Assembly: GCA_030452275.1 (NCBI GenBank)
Contig: JAKDMR010000142.1
Coordinates: forward strand, 1-6,105
DNA length: 6,105 bases
Reading direction: 5' to 3'
DNA from: Candidatus Nitrosocosmicus sp.
Lineage (GTDB): Archaea > Thermoproteota > Nitrososphaeria > Nitrososphaerales > Nitrososphaeraceae
Each line of letters begins with the position of its first letter. Position 1 is the first letter of the stretch. The position numbers and the translations under genes were made by a program. Under the pieces are notes generated by a model. That model was not told the origin of the DNA. It saw nothing but the letters and a program-made list of their open reading frames with translations, and did not search any database. Positions 5,334 through 6,105 of the stretch are shown one piece after another.

Positions 5334-5930
5334 ATGAGATCATATTCTCAAAAAACCATGTATATAACAACAACCCTATTAGCTGTCTCTATTGGAATGC
5401 TATTGCTTCCATCTAGCGATAGCGTCTTTGCACAAAAATTACTGCCCAGTCCTCTCAAAAATCTAACAAGTGAAAATATCAACTTGACTAATTATGATGT
5501 TTTGATGAATTATCAAAATGACAATGGTAGTATGCAAATGGAACATGAGAAAATAATGGGAAGTATTAACATAATGAAGACGATGTATCAGGCCATAGAA
5601 TCTAAAATTAATACAACGTTAACACAAGCAATTACAACTGCCGAACAATCAGTAGGAAATGGCTCTTATGCAATGTCTGCGACAGGAGAAATGAAGGATG
5701 GATTCCTGGTATATTCAGTAATTTTAGGATCGCCTGACATGAAAATCCATAAAGTTCTAATAGATCCTGGCAACGGACAAGTATTGCAGACTAAACAATT
5801 GTCAATGATGGAATGGATGATGATGATGCATCCAAAAGGATCGTATGATATGAACAACATGAAGATGATGAGCATGTATGAAGGAGGCGGTTACTACAAA
5901 GACAAAGGTGATTACAAATCAGGCTGGTAA
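5334..5930 (+). CDS. Secreted PepSY-domain protein with methionine-rich C-terminal tail
   Basis: A 198-residue exported protein whose ATG start is supported by the TATA box 24 nt upstream. Residues 9-28 form the signal-peptide core, with cleavage expected at VFA|QK (33/34). The mature N-terminus QKLLPSPLKNLT is followed by a Met/His-containing stretch, MQMEHEKIMGSINIMKTM (67-84). Residues about 93-156 match a PepSY domain: TLTQAITTAEQSV helix, then strands DGFLVYSVIL, KIHKVLIDPGNGQVL. PepSY domains are known as small, often periplasmic or surface modules that can inhibit peptidases or bind ligands. The tail holds 11 Met within residues 158-181, plus His166, and ends in a Gly/Tyr/Lys-rich segment; there is no cysteine. 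Sequons are at N43, N50, N64, N93 and N109. MxxM/MMM clusters of this type bind Cu(I) or Ag(I) in some exported proteins, so a metal-related role is a fair guess but unproven. It is monocistronic as far as visible. Confidence 0.9.
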   Translation: MRSYSQKTMYITTTLLAVSIGMLLLPSSDSVFAQKLLPSPLKNLTSENINLTNYDVLMNYQNDNGSMQMEHEKIMGSINIMKTMYQAIESKINTTLTQAITTAEQSVGNGSYAMSATGEMKDGFLVYSVILGSPDMKIHKVLIDPGNGQVLQTKQLSMMEWMMMMHPKGSYDMNNMKMMSMYEGGGYYKDKGDYKSGW

Positions 5931-5970
5931 AATCAACATGATTTGCTAAATCAGAAAGAAATACAAATCC

Positions 5971-5980
5971 TTTATTTTTT
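5971..5980 (+). terminator. T-rich terminator-like stretch after the PepSY gene
   Basis: TTTATTTTTT on the coding strand, about 40 nt downstream of the stop codon, is the kind of U-rich tract at which archaeal RNA polymerase terminates without needing a stem-loop. No strong hairpin precedes it. Confidence 0.45.
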
Positions 5981-6105
5981 AAATAGGCTTGGCAAGCAAA
6001 GTTGGTAGATTTAGAATCTTTTGTTTTAAATTGAAAGTCAATGCTAAATTTTTAGAAATATAGATTTTCGAATTAATACGGTTTAGTATGATGTCATTGT
6101 CAGGA
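5981..6105. other. 3' edge of window, possible beginning of another gene
   Basis: This is AT-rich sequence with a small interrupted palindrome GCTTG-G-CAAGC (5988-5998). ATGATG at 6088-6093 opens a frame to the window edge (MMSLSG). An AAATATAG at 6056-6063, about 27 nt upstream, is at leaderless-promoter distance. Only six codons are visible, so I do not call a gene. Confidence 0.25.

Noticed and set aside
5666..5875. Minus-strand 69-codon frame opposite the PepSY gene
   Set aside because: Its Ile/His/Met runs are the antisense of the ATG-rich Met tail; there is no supporting promoter or domain.
6088..6105. Start of a further gene (MMSLSG...) at the right edge
   Set aside because: Only six codons are visible; the TATA-like element upstream is weak, so it is noted but not called.

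Overview
The window looks like AT-rich archaeal DNA, most likely from an ammonia-oxidising member of the Nitrososphaeria (Thaumarchaeota), close to the Nitrososphaera/Nitrosocosmicus group. The reasons are: several short secreted proteins crowded with N-X-S/T glycosylation sequons; signal peptides ending in a ...A|Q junction; archaeal TATA boxes about 22-28 nt upstream of the start codon with no Shine-Dalgarno (leaderless transcripts); and a PRC-barrel protein and a PepSY protein of types I associate with that lineage. The lineage call is inference from sequence style and memory, not from a database match.

Layout. 3-869 (+) is a secreted, asparagine-rich protein with two cysteines. About 939-2279 is a graveyard of two unrelated insertion sequences: an IS5-type (ISL2-like) transposase broken by several stops and frameshifts, followed by an IS1595-type (ISXO2-like) transposase also broken by frameshifts and stops. 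2342-3088 (-) and 3410-3871 (-) are two tandem secreted proteins, each with its own promoter. After about 480 bp without a convincing gene comes a cytoplasmic coiled-coil plus PRC-barrel-like protein at 4354-4782 (+). A further 550 bp without a gene leads to a secreted PepSY-domain protein with a methionine-rich tail at 5334-5930 (+). The last 175 bp hold a T-rich terminator-like stretch and perhaps the first codons of another gene.

How the genes relate. There is no tight operon: every intact gene whose upstream region is visible has its own TATA box. Four of the five intact genes encode exported, probably glycosylated, cell-surface or pseudoperiplasmic proteins. Three of them (2342-3088, 3410-3871, 5334-5930) share a near-identical core promoter layout in which TTTGTT follows the TATA box by one base and lies 20-21 nt before the start codon. 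Two of them (3410-3871 and 5334-5930) also share a 16-residue motif across the signal-peptide cleavage site. This suggests a co-regulated, co-processed set of envelope proteins. I found no CRISPR array, rRNA or tRNA, and no clear defence or biosynthetic system.
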